In this document: piece after piece, positions 1-17,710 of the stretch | Position numbering within the stretch: the stretch's first letter is position 1 | How the letters are laid out: each line of letters starts with the position of its first letter | Origin: Pipra filicauda | Taxonomy: Eukaryota > Chordata > Aves > Passeriformes > Pipridae | Assembly (NCBI RefSeq): GCF_003945595.2 | Contig: NW_024104320.1 | Coordinates: 2,215,365-2,279,364 of the forward strand | Direction: 5' to 3' | Length of the DNA stretch: 64,000 bases | The notes under the pieces: generated by a model | What the model was told of the DNA's origin: nothing | Database searches by the model: none | Seen by the model: only the letters and a program-made list of their open reading frames with translations | Made by a program: the position numbers and the translations under genes

Positions 1-177
1 TGAGCCTAAATTATCTACAATGGGGTCCCCAGCATGAGATCCACATTGTCCTGCTGGAGCTAGTCCAGAAAAGAGCTAGGAACATGGTCTAGTCGAAGGT
101 GTCCCTGCCCATGGCAGGGAGTTGGAACCAAATGGTCTTTATAGTCCCCACTAATTCTAGGATTCTAGAGTTCTGTG
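1..177 (+). repeat. CR1 LINE 3' fragment, truncated by window edge
   Basis: The stretch contains CR1 3'-end phrases: a block resembling the 'tccagaaaagagc' part of CR1, then 'catggtctagtcgaaggtg', 'ccctgcccatggcaggg', 'ttggaacc' and a decayed ATTCTAGGATTCTAG tail. The 5' part lies outside the window or was deleted. It sits in a PTCHD4 intron. Confidence 0.8.
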
Positions 178-1414
178 CTTCAGTATCCTACTACTGTACA
201 TGGCCCCTACTATCACAGGGTATTGATTAGATAAAACAAGATGAGTTTTTCCAGGATATGAATTGGCCTCTCTACTACTAAAGAAGGAAAAAAATCTTCA
301 TATGCCCTGTTTGCTTATTCATGTGGAAAAAAAAATGTCATTTCCACAAATAAAATAAAGTTTCTTTCCAGTAGACTCACAGCAAAGAATTTTAATGTAA
401 AATTATACTTATTGCCCACCACTATGATTTAAAAGTAAGCTGTCTCTGCATCCTTTTATATGTGTGTGGCTGTTAATGAAAACTGACTACAATATTTGGG
501 TTTCTTAGTGCAGAAGTGCTGAGTAAAGCTGTGCTATGGCACTCACTTCTACGACTTGTTTGAAATATAACATAGACAACAAGGTTATCATCACATCGAC
601 TGCTATCACCTATAGCAGCAAATAATCTTCTTTATGTGTTTATCCAAAAAAAGTGCAGAGTCATTCTGATCTTCCTTCCTAGAAAGTTTACAAAAGCTGG
701 CAGTATCCAGCCTCTCCTTCTAGCAGTGCCTCATGGCTTCAGACTGCAGTCTCCGTGGATATTATGTGGAGTGACAAATGCAGATCAAATTCCAGTGCCA
801 AGAAGCTGACTGGTTGTGGCAGAAGCAATAGCTAAACGCTGAACAGGCATGCTTTGGTTAAGAAAACAGACAGAAGAAGACAGACTGGTTTTCATGCTTA
901 AAGAATCCTAAGCATCTTAAGTCAAATTTAGGTAGGATGGCTCGAAAGTAAGAGACCTCAGGAATCTGAATAGGATCTGCCTTGCAGCATTGACAGGATG
1001 TAGGATGTACCTAGCACTCACATTAACATTTATTAATCTAACCTTTAGACTTGTAATGAAGAAGACTTTTTGACCCTCTTGTATAGTGTGTTCCAGTGTT
1101 TAATGAACCATAAAGAAAGAAAGATTTGTTTTCTCTGGTGTCTAAGTTAAATGGGGGGGGTTGTGCAAATGAAACCATGTCCTTCTCCAAGTAGAAATGA
1201 GAAAGAATTGATTTCTGTCCTCTTCTTAATAACTTATTTCATGTTGAATGTTGTTGAGTTACTACTGACGTTCCAGTCTATACGGGAAAAAAGTCCAACT
1301 GATTCAGTTTTTCTTTATGCTTTTCATTTTTAAATAAAAGGCCATTGTTTGCTGGTTTTATTCCTCAGGGTATTCACCCTAATTTTTCCATTTTTTTTTA
1401 AATGTCCCCACTCA
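178..1414. other. PTCHD4 intronic sequence, no gene seen
   Basis: AT-rich sequence with only short chance ORFs and no recognisable repeat family. By position it belongs to the intron before the terminal PTCHD4 coding exon, if the upstream exons lie to the left as in other vertebrates. Confidence 0.5.
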
Positions 1415-1482
1415 CAGCAGGGTTCTGGAACTAGATGACCTTTAAAGGTCCCTTTCAACCCAAATCTTTCTACGATCCAATG
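1415..1482 (+). repeat. CR1 LINE 3' tail fragment
   Basis: A short CR1 3' end: 'ggttctggaactagatgacc', 'tttaaaggtccctttcaacc', then a decayed 'tctttctacgatccaatg' tail. Only about 70 bases of the element remain. Confidence 0.75.
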
Positions 1483-2826
1483 AAAATACCATGCCCCTTT
1501 TCAAAACATCACTCCAGTTCTCCTTTTTGAAGATACATACTTTGCTGCTTCTCTCCATTCTTCTTGGACCATCCCATCTACTTTCATTCTCTAAGATGAC
1601 TTCTAATAGTTCTGAGACTGCTTTGGCTTAATTTTTAATTGATTCATTTCTCCGGGCTCTTCCAGCTTGAATAAGTTTAACTCAGTCAAGTGGTCTTTAA
1701 TCTATTTCATTCTTCTTTTTTCTATCCCTATCCTCTTCAAACTTATTTTTAATATATGCTCACAATTAATCTTTTGGTTTTGGATTTGAGGCAGAAAACA
1801 CATTATTTATTTCCATCTTCTCTGCAGCCTCCCTCACTTGCTCTCTTAACCTCACAAGTAATGGGATAAAAATTTCTCCTCTCCTTTTCTCTTAAGTAGT
1901 CATAGGCCATTGCCTGTCTGGCAAATAAAAAATTGCTGTACTTCATTCGTGTCATGTCAGTACCTGAGAAACTTGGCCGTTTTGACCCAGAGCCAAAGAC
2001 CCTCTGAACCTTCCTAGAACTGCTCAGTGAACTTAACTGCACTGTCAGTGTTGTCAGTGACATAACAATGCAGGTGAAGGAACAGAATTTTACAGAGTGA
2101 GTGTGGTGTTCGAATCACCAGAATTGTCAGATAATGTTCAGAAAAAAAATGAATTTGTATCCTTGTTGGGGAAGGGGGATAGACTTGTTTATGTGGGGAG
2201 AGCAACAGAGGCTGACTGGAAAATTTGGTATCTAAGTAATGATGGGGAAAAACCAGTCAGGTAAAGATCTTCTTGTGGCAGCAAGGATATTACTGCACTG
2301 TATTCTCCAGTATCTGTATTTGTGTGATAGAACTGAAGTTATTTGTAAAAGGGGGATAAGTTGAAATTTTGCATTTGTGTATTAACTATCCTAAGAAAAT
2401 CAGTGCCAATTTTCATCCTCAAAGAAGTTACAAAATTAATATTTTTTTCCTTAGGTTACTACTTGTTCTATTTGCAAAAAAGTCTAGAGTTTAATTACAG
2501 TATTTTAATTTTCAATATTTTCACAAGTTTGTGCTTAGTCATTAGTGTGTACCCTTGGGTATTCCTTTATACGTATGTTTGACAATATAAAGCTCCTTTC
2601 TATTAGTCATTGCATACCTACCCTAAGATTAAATGCACTCAGGAATTCTTCACTGAGAGTGTGATATGCTAAAATTTTTGATTTAATAACAATGAAAACA
2701 TGACAAAGATACAACTGTGAACATAAACTTGCAGGAGGGCACATAAGTGAGATTTTTGAATAAGCAGAGAAAAGCCAGTATTACTGTTAATTGTTGATAG
2801 AGCTGTTACAGCATTGTTTCACCCAA

Positions 2827-3231
2827 CCTGGTGCTGGAGCATGTCCAGAGAAGGGCAACGTAGCTCATGAAGGGTCTGGAGCATAAGTCTGTTGAGGAAT
2901 CACTGAGGGAGCTTCTCTACAACTCCCTGAGAGGAGGTTGTAGCCAGGTGGGGGTTGGTCTCTTCTCCCAGGTAAGAAGCAACAGGACAAGAGGAAGTGG
3001 CCTCAAACTGTGCCAGGGGAGGGTTGCATTGGAAAATAGGGAACATTTTGTTTTCAAGCACTGGAAGAGGCTGCCCAGGGAAGTGGGAGAATTACCATCC
3101 CTGGAGGTATTAAAAGATGTGAAGATGTGGCACTGAGGGACATGGTTTAGTGGTGAACGTGGCAGAGCCGGGGTAACAGTTGGACTCCATGATCTCAAAG
3201 GTCACTTCCAACTTAAATGATTCAATGATTC
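2827..3231 (+). repeat. CR1 LINE 3' copy
   Basis: A longer CR1 3' copy of about 400 bases. In order it has the 'gtccagagaagggcaacg' block, the 'acaggacaagagg' block, 'ggaagaggctgcccaggg', 'catccctggaggt', 'ggactccatgatctcaaagg' and a tail of two ATGATTCA-type units. The two ORFs of about 90 codons here are inside the repeat and are not genes. It lies in the PTCHD4 intron, sense to the gene. Confidence 0.88.
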
Positions 3232-6798
<3,567 letters not shown>

Positions 6799-7300
6799 AA
6801 GGTTTAGAAAAAATAATAGTATATTCTCTTTTTAAAAAAGCGTTGCACAGAGATGCAGGGAAAATAGAGCAAAGATCTCAGCTGCTTGTGCTGGCCAGGT
6901 CTGACAAGGCAAAGGAAGATCAAGAAGGGGTATTCATGACGCCTCAAGGTGCAGACTTTTTTTAACAAAAATAATGAAAGTAAAATAATCTCAAATGTTT
7001 TCTTTGAATCCTCATTCTCCACCAGGGAAGAGGCTGTTGGTCATTAAGTGTTCCTGAATCTTAAACTGTAGCTCTAATGCAAATTGCTTAATTTGTCTTA
7101 TGTAGGCCTGAAACAAGGGTGAAAAAAATTAGTTACCATTAAGTAAAAAGTAGGGAAAAGGCAGATTTTTTTGATAAAATTGTCCATGGAAGAGAAGAAG
7201 AAACAACATTTAAAATGAGAAAAGGTTACAAGACCAAGAGAGATTAAAAATGCCATGGCACTCTTTTTCTAATTTTCTTGAGCAAGTTCATTAAGATGAA
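6799..7300 (+). other. PTCHD4: Probable PTCHD4 3' UTR (extent uncertain)
   Basis: This is the sequence immediately after the PTCHD4 stop codon. No AATAAA occurs close by. An ATTAAA at 7243-7248 followed by a T-rich stretch is one possible polyadenylation site. The true end could be much further downstream, because brain-expressed 3' UTRs are often long. Confidence 0.4.
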
Positions 7301-10300
7301 ACCTATGCACTTGGGAAGTAAATGTTTAAAACAATCTAAGCCAAAGTACTTCCCAATTCCAGTATACCATATATATCTGTAACACCACAGTTAGAGCATT
7401 ATTGCAAATAGGGTTGGCAAAGCTGAGGGATAGAGGTACTGTTTGTACAGGAGAAGAAACAACCATAGCCATTTGGAAATTTAACATTCAGTTCCTTTAT
7501 ATAAAACATATCATTGTTATCCCGAGGTCACAGCTGGTAGTTAATACCATACACACATTTTAGTACTTCTGAATTGTGAATTTCCCCTTGAACTAACAGA
7601 TCTCACAAAATTAACACAGACTATCACCCCTGCAGAAGTGTTTGCAGTTCCTGCAGTGTAACACTTTTGAATTCTAATTTACCAGTGTTGACATGAAATA
7701 CTGAGTATTAATCAAGCAGGAGCTTTAAATGTAATGATGGATTGCATATCACAGGCATAACATGATCAGGTAACAGCTGACTCAGCTCTGGAGCACCTGC
7801 ACAGTATTATCACTATATATTTGGTCCAATGGATAAAGGAATGTGTTTGCTGGTCCCTGCAATATGCTGCAGGAAGTGGGATTTTCCCCTTCTTTAAGCA
7901 AAATGTCAGTCAAATAATTGCCACACACACACACACAAAAAAAAACCTTGTAAAGGTTTGCATGGGGCTGGATCAACACCTAGTTCTAAAAAGACAGATT
8001 GGTCCCCTTTCTGGTGAAATGTCTTTTTTATTATTATTCCTAAATATTTGAGTGTTCACCATCTGCAACATAAGCCTTTGTTATGGCTGTTGAAATTTCG
8101 CAGGAGAGTGCAGTAAATCCGCAGTTACTCTGTGACACTAGAAATTGTACTGTAAAGGACTATGAATGACTTTCTCTGCTTTGTAAACTATTCAGCTTAG
8201 TAGCCCAAGGGAAGGGATGAAAATGGATCCAGCCATTTCAGTTTGCTCTCGGCCCAGTGCTGCACTGGACCTTGCCATGTCGATCTCTCCTTTCAGTATT
8301 TTAAAAGGGCTTGCTTTTTACTCTCTGGAATATGGTATAGCATCACCTCCATGAGTAATGTCTTCCTGAATCTATAGTATCCATGAGGACACTATGTAAA
8401 GATATCACTATATGGAGTGTTTATGTCTACTTTGTATTACTTGTGGGTACCTTTAAAAGATTATCTGGAAGCTGTTGGCCTTCCAAAATGTATATACATG
8501 TCTATATGTGGCTGACAACTCAGTCTCAAGCCTGCAGAGTTTGCTGATGAGGGTGTGGACATATGTTTTACTAAAAAGCTCTCTGCAAGACATTAATTCT
8601 TTGCTATGTGATATGTTTCACCTCTTCCTACTGTTTTGTGATTAGGGAGAGCCAGAAAAAATTCACCTGCAGCACAAAGAAAAGCCATTTGAATGCCAGT
8701 TCTAATGTTCATGAGCTGCTTCTGTTTCCAAGGAATGCAATTTCACCTCCTCTCTATACTTTCTGTACTTTGCCATTATCATTTGCCAAAAATGACCTCT
8801 GTGTTTTAGGAGTGGTCAAAGCTCTTGATTGTTTGAGGAAACTTTTGAGTGCAACAGGTATTAAAAAAGATAAACTTTCTAGAAAGGCAAAGTTTCCAAA
8901 GTTTGAATCCAGACCTAAACTTCAGGGGTAGACAGATCAAGGTTACCGGTTTGACCCAAAATATTCAAGGGCCAGCTGCAAAACTGAGATCTAAGTAGTT
9001 TAGTAAGATTTAGGAGCAGGGGATGTTTTAATGTTGGGTTATGACTCCGATGTGTCTCTGATTGGGAAGTATTTACTGACCCTGATTTCCACCTTGAAGA
9101 CATTGTGCGATATCCATCCTTTTTAGAACAGCCCATTATGAATGTCAAGCTTCCCATTTCCTCCACTGTCCATGCAAAACCTGGATTGTTGTAGCACTGT
9201 GTCTCTTGGTTATCACTTCTGGAGCCGTTACCTGGGAAATTCCTGGTCTTCTTTTGTACTGCCCAGATGCATTCCGGGGATGTCTGTCATGCACTGTATT
9301 GAGGAAAATGGCACTTTCCAAAGCCATCACAGCCAGGATTCATCTCATCTAACTCCAGACACTGACAATGTAGATATTTATATCTGAACTTCCTTTATGG
9401 CCATGAGAGAGGGACAGACCCTTCTGATCCCTTTTTTAGGTTGTGCATTGGGAGTAAAAAAATCACACTTTTTCAAATGCAGATTTCTGTCCATTGGTGA
9501 TCAAGGAAGCTCAGCACAATTAGTTCAAACACAGACATGGGCTATGCAGACTCATCCAGAGATGGTGAGATTATCCCCACTTAAAATGACCAAATATCAA
9601 GTGAAAGAGCAAAGATAAAAACCATTGAAACTTGCCTCCCAAGCTTCTATTTTAGGGATAAATCCCAGGAGTAACTCAGCTTAAATTTTATGTTTGCTTA
9701 TGAGGCTTTTATGCAGAACAGATTGTTTAAAAATTGTCCCTGGAATTCTCCTAGCAGAGAATGGTGAGCCAAGAAATTAGATGTCAATATTGAAGGTGTG
9801 CTTACATGAATGAACTAGAGTTTGATGAAGTGTCAAATCAGCTCCCCTCAACATCACACACATGCAGGAGCACTTGTATAACAGACAACTGATATATAGG
9901 TCACACACTGGGACTAGAAGCCTTTTATTTCCATACCAGTGCAGGAGTGGAGCAGAAAACAAACCAGATCTTCCATGGTTATCATTTGTTATTTTTTGCC
10001 AACCATTTTCCACATCCATCAAAAAAAGACCAGTGCAGCTGTTACTTCTGCAGATACATTGGTCTCTGTGGAACAAGGAAAGCTTTCACTTCAACCTAAA
10101 AATAGATTATTTTCTTCTATAACCCAGTTCACACTGGAATAATTTTGGGATAGATAGTCCACGTTATTTAATTCCTTCTCCCTTTTTTTGCTTATTTTCC
10201 TTTCAGTCCGTTTAAAAAAAATTATACCTTTTTCTATAGAACTTTTCCAGCTCAACTGGACCTACACCTTTGAAGAAAGGGCATAGCTCATGCAAAGGAA

Positions 10301-10774
10301 TTTGACACTGATAAATGCTGCATATTTTTTCCCAGTTATCATAACTCCCCTGCAATATTACACATATTCCTTTAATGTCTGATTTTATATATGGTCTAGA
10401 TAGTCTACCAAGAACCCTCTGTGCATCTCCTGCTTTGTTTGGTTTCATTCCCTTGAAGTATACTGGTTTGAATTCATTGTTGAGATAACTCTGTCGAAGT
10501 CAGCAGATTTATTGCCATGATATATCTGACTTTGCATGCTTTCTATCCAGTAAGAAGTGAAATCATGACAAATGAACCTCTTACATTGTTGATGTGCTCG
10601 TTGAACAATATATCTGTCTATACTCTATAGCCATTGTTGCATGCTGCGTTCAGGAGGCTGCAATGAAGGTATATTTCTTGACACTTTCCTCTGTGGGTTA
10701 CTTTGACTTTGATCTATTCACTGTCTTTTTTATTAGAGTTAAGTCTTCAGCTCTATAGTGCGGTACTTGATATA
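7301..10774. other. Intergenic or distal 3' UTR, no gene seen
   Basis: AT-rich sequence with a short (CA)n/A-rich microsatellite at about 7921-7948. ORFs of up to 107 codons occur but show no family resemblance and overlap one another on both strands, as expected by chance. Confidence 0.5.
7921..7948. repeat. (CA)n microsatellite running into poly-A
   Basis: About eight CA dinucleotides followed by a run of nine A residues. Confidence 0.9.
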
Positions 10775-11003
10775 GGTTTGGATTAGATTTTTGGAAGAAA
10801 TTCTTTGCTGTGAGGGTGGTGAGGCCCTGGCACAGGTTGCTCAGGGAAACTGTGGCCGCCCCATCCCTGGAAGTGTTCAAGACCAGGTTGGATGGGGCCC
10901 TGAGGAACCTGGCCTAGTGGAAGGTGGCCCTGACTGTGGCAGGGGTGTTGGAACAAGATGATCTTTAAAGTCCCTTCACACCCAATCCATTCTATGATTC
11001 TAC
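10775..11003 (+). repeat. CR1 LINE 3' copy
   Basis: A well-preserved CR1 3' end: 'tttggaagaaattctttgct', 'gtgagggtggtgaggc', 'gctcagggaaactgtgg', 'ccatccctggaagtgttcaa', 'ctggcctagtggaagg', 'agatgatctttaaagtccc' and the terminal 'ccattctatgattctac'. Confidence 0.93.
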
Positions 11004-14000
11004 ATTTTGTAAATTTATTGCCTAACAAAGCATCATACTTTTTATGGCCAAGATAGGTATGGATTCATGGCACCTTACATGCATAATTTAAAGAGTTAAA
11101 ATTCAGGATTATTGTTCTCTACCTTTTAGTTCAAACAATTTCTCTTCAGAATGCTAATATCTATTGAAGTTCCTTGAAAAAGTCTAGTTCTGAAATTTTC
11201 TCCAATGGGGAAGAAAAGAACCGGGGGGAAGGAAGAAATATACAGTTAAGTAGTTGTGTAATCAGTGTTCTTTTTTCCCCAAAGGCTTTCACTACTCTAC
11301 TCTTAATTAAGTCACACTGAGTAGTGACTCTAGCATAATTAAGATTTATTTCAATGGAGTTATTCCATATTTCATTGTGACAAAAGCTTGGCTTATTGTC
11401 TTTATGCAAGCACCATGCTAAGTCTCTGATTAATTTTTCAGTAATTATAAACTTTAATAAGTTATTTTTCATTGCAACACCAGGTTTTTGAGTACCTCAA
11501 GCTCTCATTTGATGTTCTAGGAAACACTGTAAGGAAGTAAAATTAGTCAGTCAGCGAGCAAGAGATGTTGTGTTGTGGAAAAGGGATTCTTCACAGAGGC
11601 AGCATATACTCCAACAAGGCTTTAAATAAAAAATGATGCTCAGGATATCTCAGATGATTAATGTGAAGCGGAAACCAAGTAAAACCTTGTTGGGAGGGTA
11701 GTGTAATCAAATCACAGACAGAAAAAACTTTGATTTTTCTTCCAGAACTTCTTACACAAGAAAGAAGGCATTTGAACAGGGAAGGAAACTGAATACAGAA
11801 AGCAGCTCATCTATCACTTGAAATGATTCATTTCACTGTAGTCTTACATAAGCAGTGCCACAGACCAAGTGAGTGCAGGTTGTCCCACCTCAGCATGGGC
11901 CTCTTCGTGTCCTATTTTCCATGTACAGCAAGGAAGGGATTCCATCTTTGGTTTCACACGCCCTTGGGGAGGAGATTCAGAGCTGCTTCCTTGCCTGACA
12001 AAACTGTGTGTGAATGAGAGCTGAAAGATGAACACCACACTGCAAGCACAGGTACTGCATGCTCCCCTTGTTCTCTCCCCACCTTCTCATGAGTAGCAAC
12101 ACCATGAACTCTTGGTACCAAACTCACTAAGTGCCAGCATTCATAATTTCCCCTGGAATTTGTGATCACAGCAGTTCACAAGCTGATAGATCTCTGACCA
12201 AGAAGACTTCAGGGACTTTTTTCTTTGAAAGATGCCCACTTCTCACTACAGAGCCTCATACCTCACCTCACTTGCCCAACACTGGAGAGGTGCAACTTGT
12301 TCTGACATGGAAGTCATGTAGAAGAAAGTTTTCTGGAAACTTTTGCTTTTAATCCTCAAGGCTTTTCCCAAACTCGAACTTTTTTTTTTTTTTCTCAAGC
12401 ATTTCTCCATTTGTTTCAACTTCCTTAATAGCTTAAAAGCAAAGTCTCCCATGCAAAATTGGGATGCTCATCCTACCCACAGTGGTACAAAACATCATTG
12501 CTTAACCATGAGGTTGAGGTGGGTTATTGGCTTTCAGGCCAAACACAGGGATTTGGCTTTCTAACCCAGACAGGCAATCAAAACCCTGCTGAAAACAAGC
12601 AAATGTGAAGCAGTTCTGAACTTCATCTTTCCTAGTTCTCTTTGTTTCCTCGCTGACATATCAAGGTGTCCACGACACTATTCTCATTTTTTCCTGCTTC
12701 CTCATTTAAAAAACCAGTTTCTCTTTCCCACTCCCCAAGGCTATCTTCCCTTTGCAGCTTCACTTATTTTGTGCTTTATTCTTCTCTGTGTGCTCTCAAC
12801 CTCTTCAAAATTTCCCTGTTTATATTTGAAAATTATGAGAGCATAACTCTGTTGAAATAAATGGAAGATGCCTGGATGCTTTTAAAGTGCAGCCTGTGGT
12901 ACAGAACTAACTAATTTATAACAGTGCCCAAATAGCTAAATACTTTCTTCAGACAGAAAACTGTCTGTAAGAAAACTTAGAAAATAATTAAGCCTAAATT
13001 TCCATTTTTTATCTCATAAACTTCTATTTCTTATGATTCTTTTACTGTAGGCATTTCTTTTTTTTCAGCACGCTTTTATCATAGAAATGCCTAGTTTTTC
13101 CCTGCTTTTCTCTCTCAGCAACAAAAATAAATGGACATTTCTTCATGCTCTCAAAAATAAATTATTGCCCCCGCTTGGAACATTTTGTGCCAATTTTCTG
13201 TCCAGAGCACATTTGCCAACCTGAATTATACATACTCTTGGAAACAAGTGTTCCAGTGAAAATACTGATATGGCCTTAACTAGAGAAAAATGATTGGTAC
13301 CTCAACAGTGTCCTGCTTAACTTCAAGCCCTCTGCATCAGGCTGCTGGATACTCCAGGAAGTATTCCTAATGTGGATTGATAATGGTCTTTTCCTCATTA
13401 CTGGCACCAGTGTGTGGACAATATCAGCTGTATAGTTCTCCTGAGCACACATCAAAGTCTACCCTGCTTACATAGTTATATCATAAATAGATTAGCACAG
13501 CTTTTGCTGGAGAAGGGATATATCCCAAGCTAAGGCAGTGGGGCAGCCTCTAGTCTAAAACTACTTCTCAGTTTCCCATCTGTATGTTGGGTATTTCACT
13601 GAGTTCCTCTGTAAAGGACAAAAAGCATCACTTTTCTTTCAATAAGCCATTTGAGAATAGGACATGAAATATTTTAGATTTAGTCACGGATATAAATTTT
13701 TACATAAGAATTTGAATAGAGATGTCAATTGAATAGAGTAAAAGTCTCCATGAATAGAGAAATCTTAGTCCGAAACATCTTGCAATTCTGGCATGATACT
13801 TCTCTGATCTTATTTCCTTTCATCAATGAGGACTGAAGTTTTTCACACTTTTCACAGTGAAGATAATCCCTGACCTACAAAAACATCCTGTCTGCCAGAA
13901 GCAGACATTCTCTTGGAGGAAATCCCATTGGTTTCAACTCCATGTCAAGAGACATTTTGCAGCATCTGGCACAGCAGTGGTCTTAGTATGTTCCTGTCCA

Positions 14001-17000
14001 GACATAAACCTTTCTTCCCAAAAAGCAGACCCAAATACTAAATATGTACGATTTGTGGAATGTGTGATTTTGCCTCTGTAGAAAGAGGTTCTTGTAAAAT
14101 TCAGCTCTGATTTTACCATGAGGGGGGAAAGCAAAGAGTGACCAACATATCAGCCTAACTGCAGTTACTGTGCCTGTGTGAGAACTTCAGGGAAGGCTTA
14201 TCTAGCTATGAAAGCCTAAGCAGTGACAGTATCTTACCCTGAACAAGAATTTGTCCTCTATTCACTACCTCAGAGAGTCACAAGTGTAAACTACTCTGCT
14301 ACTGAAACATGATCTAAGTCCTGGGCATGATAAAGTTAGTTTAAGCACAGAACTTAGGGTACATGTTCTTAAGACCAAGTGATTCCAGGTTTTGTAACGA
14401 CACAGGTATTTAATTAAATGACACTGGAATTTAATCTTTAACATTATTACCTAGAGAAGTCCCTGGTACAGCTTTGCCCCAGAAAACCAGCTCTCTCCCC
14501 AGCAATTCCTGGGCACATGCTGGGTGCTGGCACAGCCCAGGGACCATTCCCATCAGACAACTTGTTTACAGTTGCTCATTTTTCAGACCACAGGAATGTT
14601 TTATAGTATGGACATTGACAGACCACATCAGCCTCCTTTGGGACTGCAAAGCAATCCTGACATTGCCTGATTCACTCACAAAGTTATAACTTTAGACAGC
14701 AATGCAGCCCATATTCATGGTGGTATTTTACTTCTGAAGATCTTCATCTGGCAAAGCACTCAAGTAAATGATTTAGTTTAATCAAATTCTTCAGTATCAC
14801 GGACTGGGATATCGTTAAATTTAAGCATGTGTTTAAATACTGAACTAAATAAGAATGCACTTATCTCTGTGCTTCAAGTTAAATAGGAGCTTTGAAGAAA
14901 AAGAGGCTTTAAAAGAAAAGGTCTTTTTCCCATAACGTACTAAATCCTACAATTATAGTAGCAATTTCACAATATATAGAAAAACGGTGCCAAGCACATA
15001 TATTTTTCAGGGTTTCAATTTCCCTGATGTAAGACATCTCAGGGACATTTTAGTGATTTGTTACAGTCATACAACACTCAGGCAAGAACAAAGCCTTGCT
15101 GAGCACTTTTCCTGGAAAAAAATAGCAAGATATTTGACTCAGAATGAGAATACAGTATTTTATGATGTTAAAGCTCATTTCTAAAAGAAAAAAATGAAAC
15201 TTTTCATTTAATGTAATTCATTATTTCTTACAAGTGACACTCTGGAGAAGTGCTGGATATGCTTCTTTTATGGATAAGAGAGGAAAATTGATTGATGAAG
15301 TTGAATTCAGCTTTGCCAATTAAAAAAATATAATAAAAAACCCACAAAAGCTGGCTTTGTGCCCAGTGTAAAATTTGCCGTGGCATCATCTGTTGCTTTT
15401 TAATTAAATTAAATGTGAACGGTGGCATAAATGGGGCAGAAGTGGAAATCAAATTGTACGTGTCCTGGGGCTGCATCTGGTAAGGAACACTTACGTACAC
15501 CAGGAAAAGAAATCAAGTCCCCACTCCTGCAAAACCAGATGCAGCTGCCAAGCCATGAACATTGTGAATAATCCCATTGGCTTCAGTAGAGCCATTGGGA
15601 TGCACATAAAGATTTGCCCATAAGTCTTTGCCAGTCTGAGGACTGGGATAAACCGATATTCTAATCTGAAAAGGAAATAGAAGCTCTTAAGCCAGAAATT
15701 TCCTCAATGTCCTTATAAATGTTCTCAGTGGAACTGATCTCTGCTTTTTCCAAGAACCATGCTTTTTAAAAAACTTTACCTGCGAACATAAATTCAATAG
15801 ATACACAGGCACTATAAACATTTAAGAGGCTCATGACAAACAGTGTCTTTTCATGAAAGAAGTCTTCTCCTGGGATGCCTGTAGCCAATACTTTAGGGAA
15901 GCACATGGTCAGATGGAAAGGGACATGTAAAAATCAGATATTAGAGGTCTCCTCTCCTAGGCTATAGTCAAAGGAGAGAAACATCTACAACAATTCATGG
16001 AGCTCAGACAGTTACTTTAGGATTTACTTTAGGATGAGGGCCCTTGCACACATCTGGCAGCAGCGACCAGAGCTGGTGAATAGTCTGGGATAACCAGTTC
16101 ATACACTTGAGGGCACTTGTATAAAATGAGGTCAGACTAATCCCTCCGAGGCATCTCCATTTGTTGTCACTGCAGGGAAAATGTTGAGAAGTAATTTTGG
16201 GGTGATGGGCAGTAATCAGTTTGACTGTTCACTTTTTTTGTTGGGGGGTTAAGATGGGTCATCAGGGCTCCGGGAGGGCAGCTGAATGACTGGAGGAATA
16301 CAGACAATGCAGCTGTAGGCAGCTAAAAGTCACTACAAAAAGGACTGAATCAAGCAAATTCTGTAGGGAAAATACAGGTCATTTTTTCCCAACTGTTATT
16401 TATTTCCCTTTGCACTTTATTTTAATGTAATGCTTATTACTTTTTTTTTTTTTTTTAGCCAATAATGGTCAGCTTTTCTACCTCCCTTTAAGTTGCAGAA
16501 TTTGCTTAACCTTTTGTTATGAATTTAGATTAGATGTTTAATTACTGGGATTTCTCAGGTGTAGGCAACTTTACTGTGCTACAAATAAACACCATAAGTC
16601 AATATTGATTTTCCTCCCTTGTAAAGCTCCCTCGTTGCTGGAAACTGTTAATATTTTTCAAGATTCTACCATGACCATATTTGTATACAGCCTTTTACTG
16701 AGCTTGAAATTCTATACCAAATACTTATGTCTTTTAAAGACTGAAATCTTCAATAAAATATGTTACTCATAAATATTAGAATTTTCCCTTTCTTCAATAG
16801 AAAGATATTCAGTATTAATCCATATTACAGGACCATTTTTTTTCAGATTCCTGTTCCCTTACACTTAGTTTAAGAGGAAATGAACAGGTTCCTTAAAGAA
16901 AAAATGTGGAACTAAGACCTTGGGCAGCAGCAGGAACAGGCACCTCCCTCCTCACAGGAGGAGAAGGGCATTTCAGGACTTGGGAAGAGTGGGTCAGAGT

Positions 17001-17710
17001 CAGGGAATTGGCAAACATGAGCTGGCATATGGCCCCTCACAGACTATCTGCAGATAGACAATTTAAAGGTACCCTAAAGCTATGCTACATGCAAGCAAAT
17101 GTTTCAGTTTTCCAGACAGAGTTGGCTACATAATGGTCTCCCTAGAACATAATCCAGTCCCATTCTTTGCCAAACACTGATGCCAACAGATCCTTTCTCA
17201 CCAAGTTTTCTCTTGCTTTCTCCTTCAGGCTTCTCCCCTCTCCTCACAACCCTGGCAGCTCTCAGCTCCTCTTCCCACAGTGACAGAGTTGGTATTTCAA
17301 GATCTTCCAGTGCAAAGGCATGGGGCATAGTTTTCCCAGGTTTTCTTGACCATCTCTGGGAAGGTCAAGGACACATGCCCACACTGAACCCAGAACTGCT
17401 CCATGGCTGGGAGATCTGCCCCTGCCTCTGTGCCAACCACTTCTCTTGTCCTTGATAGTGCAGGTACCAGCATGAGCATCTCTCAGATCCTTGAGTAAAT
17501 AGTGAGCTCAGAAGGACATATTAAATCATGTATTTTACATTTTGTCTATCCAGTGCAAATGGGAAACTTTGGGTTTTGCCTTGAAGTCTCTCTTCTATCC
17601 TGAAGTCCTGGTCTGTGGGACCCTGTCTAGACAGAATGTACTGGACTAAGACTCTGTCTTTTCCTGTGTACTTGGTTGCCTTTCAAGTGAGAACAGGCAG
17701 AAAACAGAGA
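11004..17710. other. Intergenic, no gene seen
   Basis: AT-rich non-coding sequence. It contains T-homopolymers (about 12379-12393 and 16441-16456) and one low-complexity-free stretch around 15300-15480 that looks like a candidate conserved non-coding element (see findings). No RNA gene or coding exon was recognised. Confidence 0.5.
16441..16456. repeat. poly-T tract
   Basis: An uninterrupted run of 16 T residues. It could be the tail of an old minus-strand retroposon, but no element is recognisable next to it. Confidence 0.85.
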
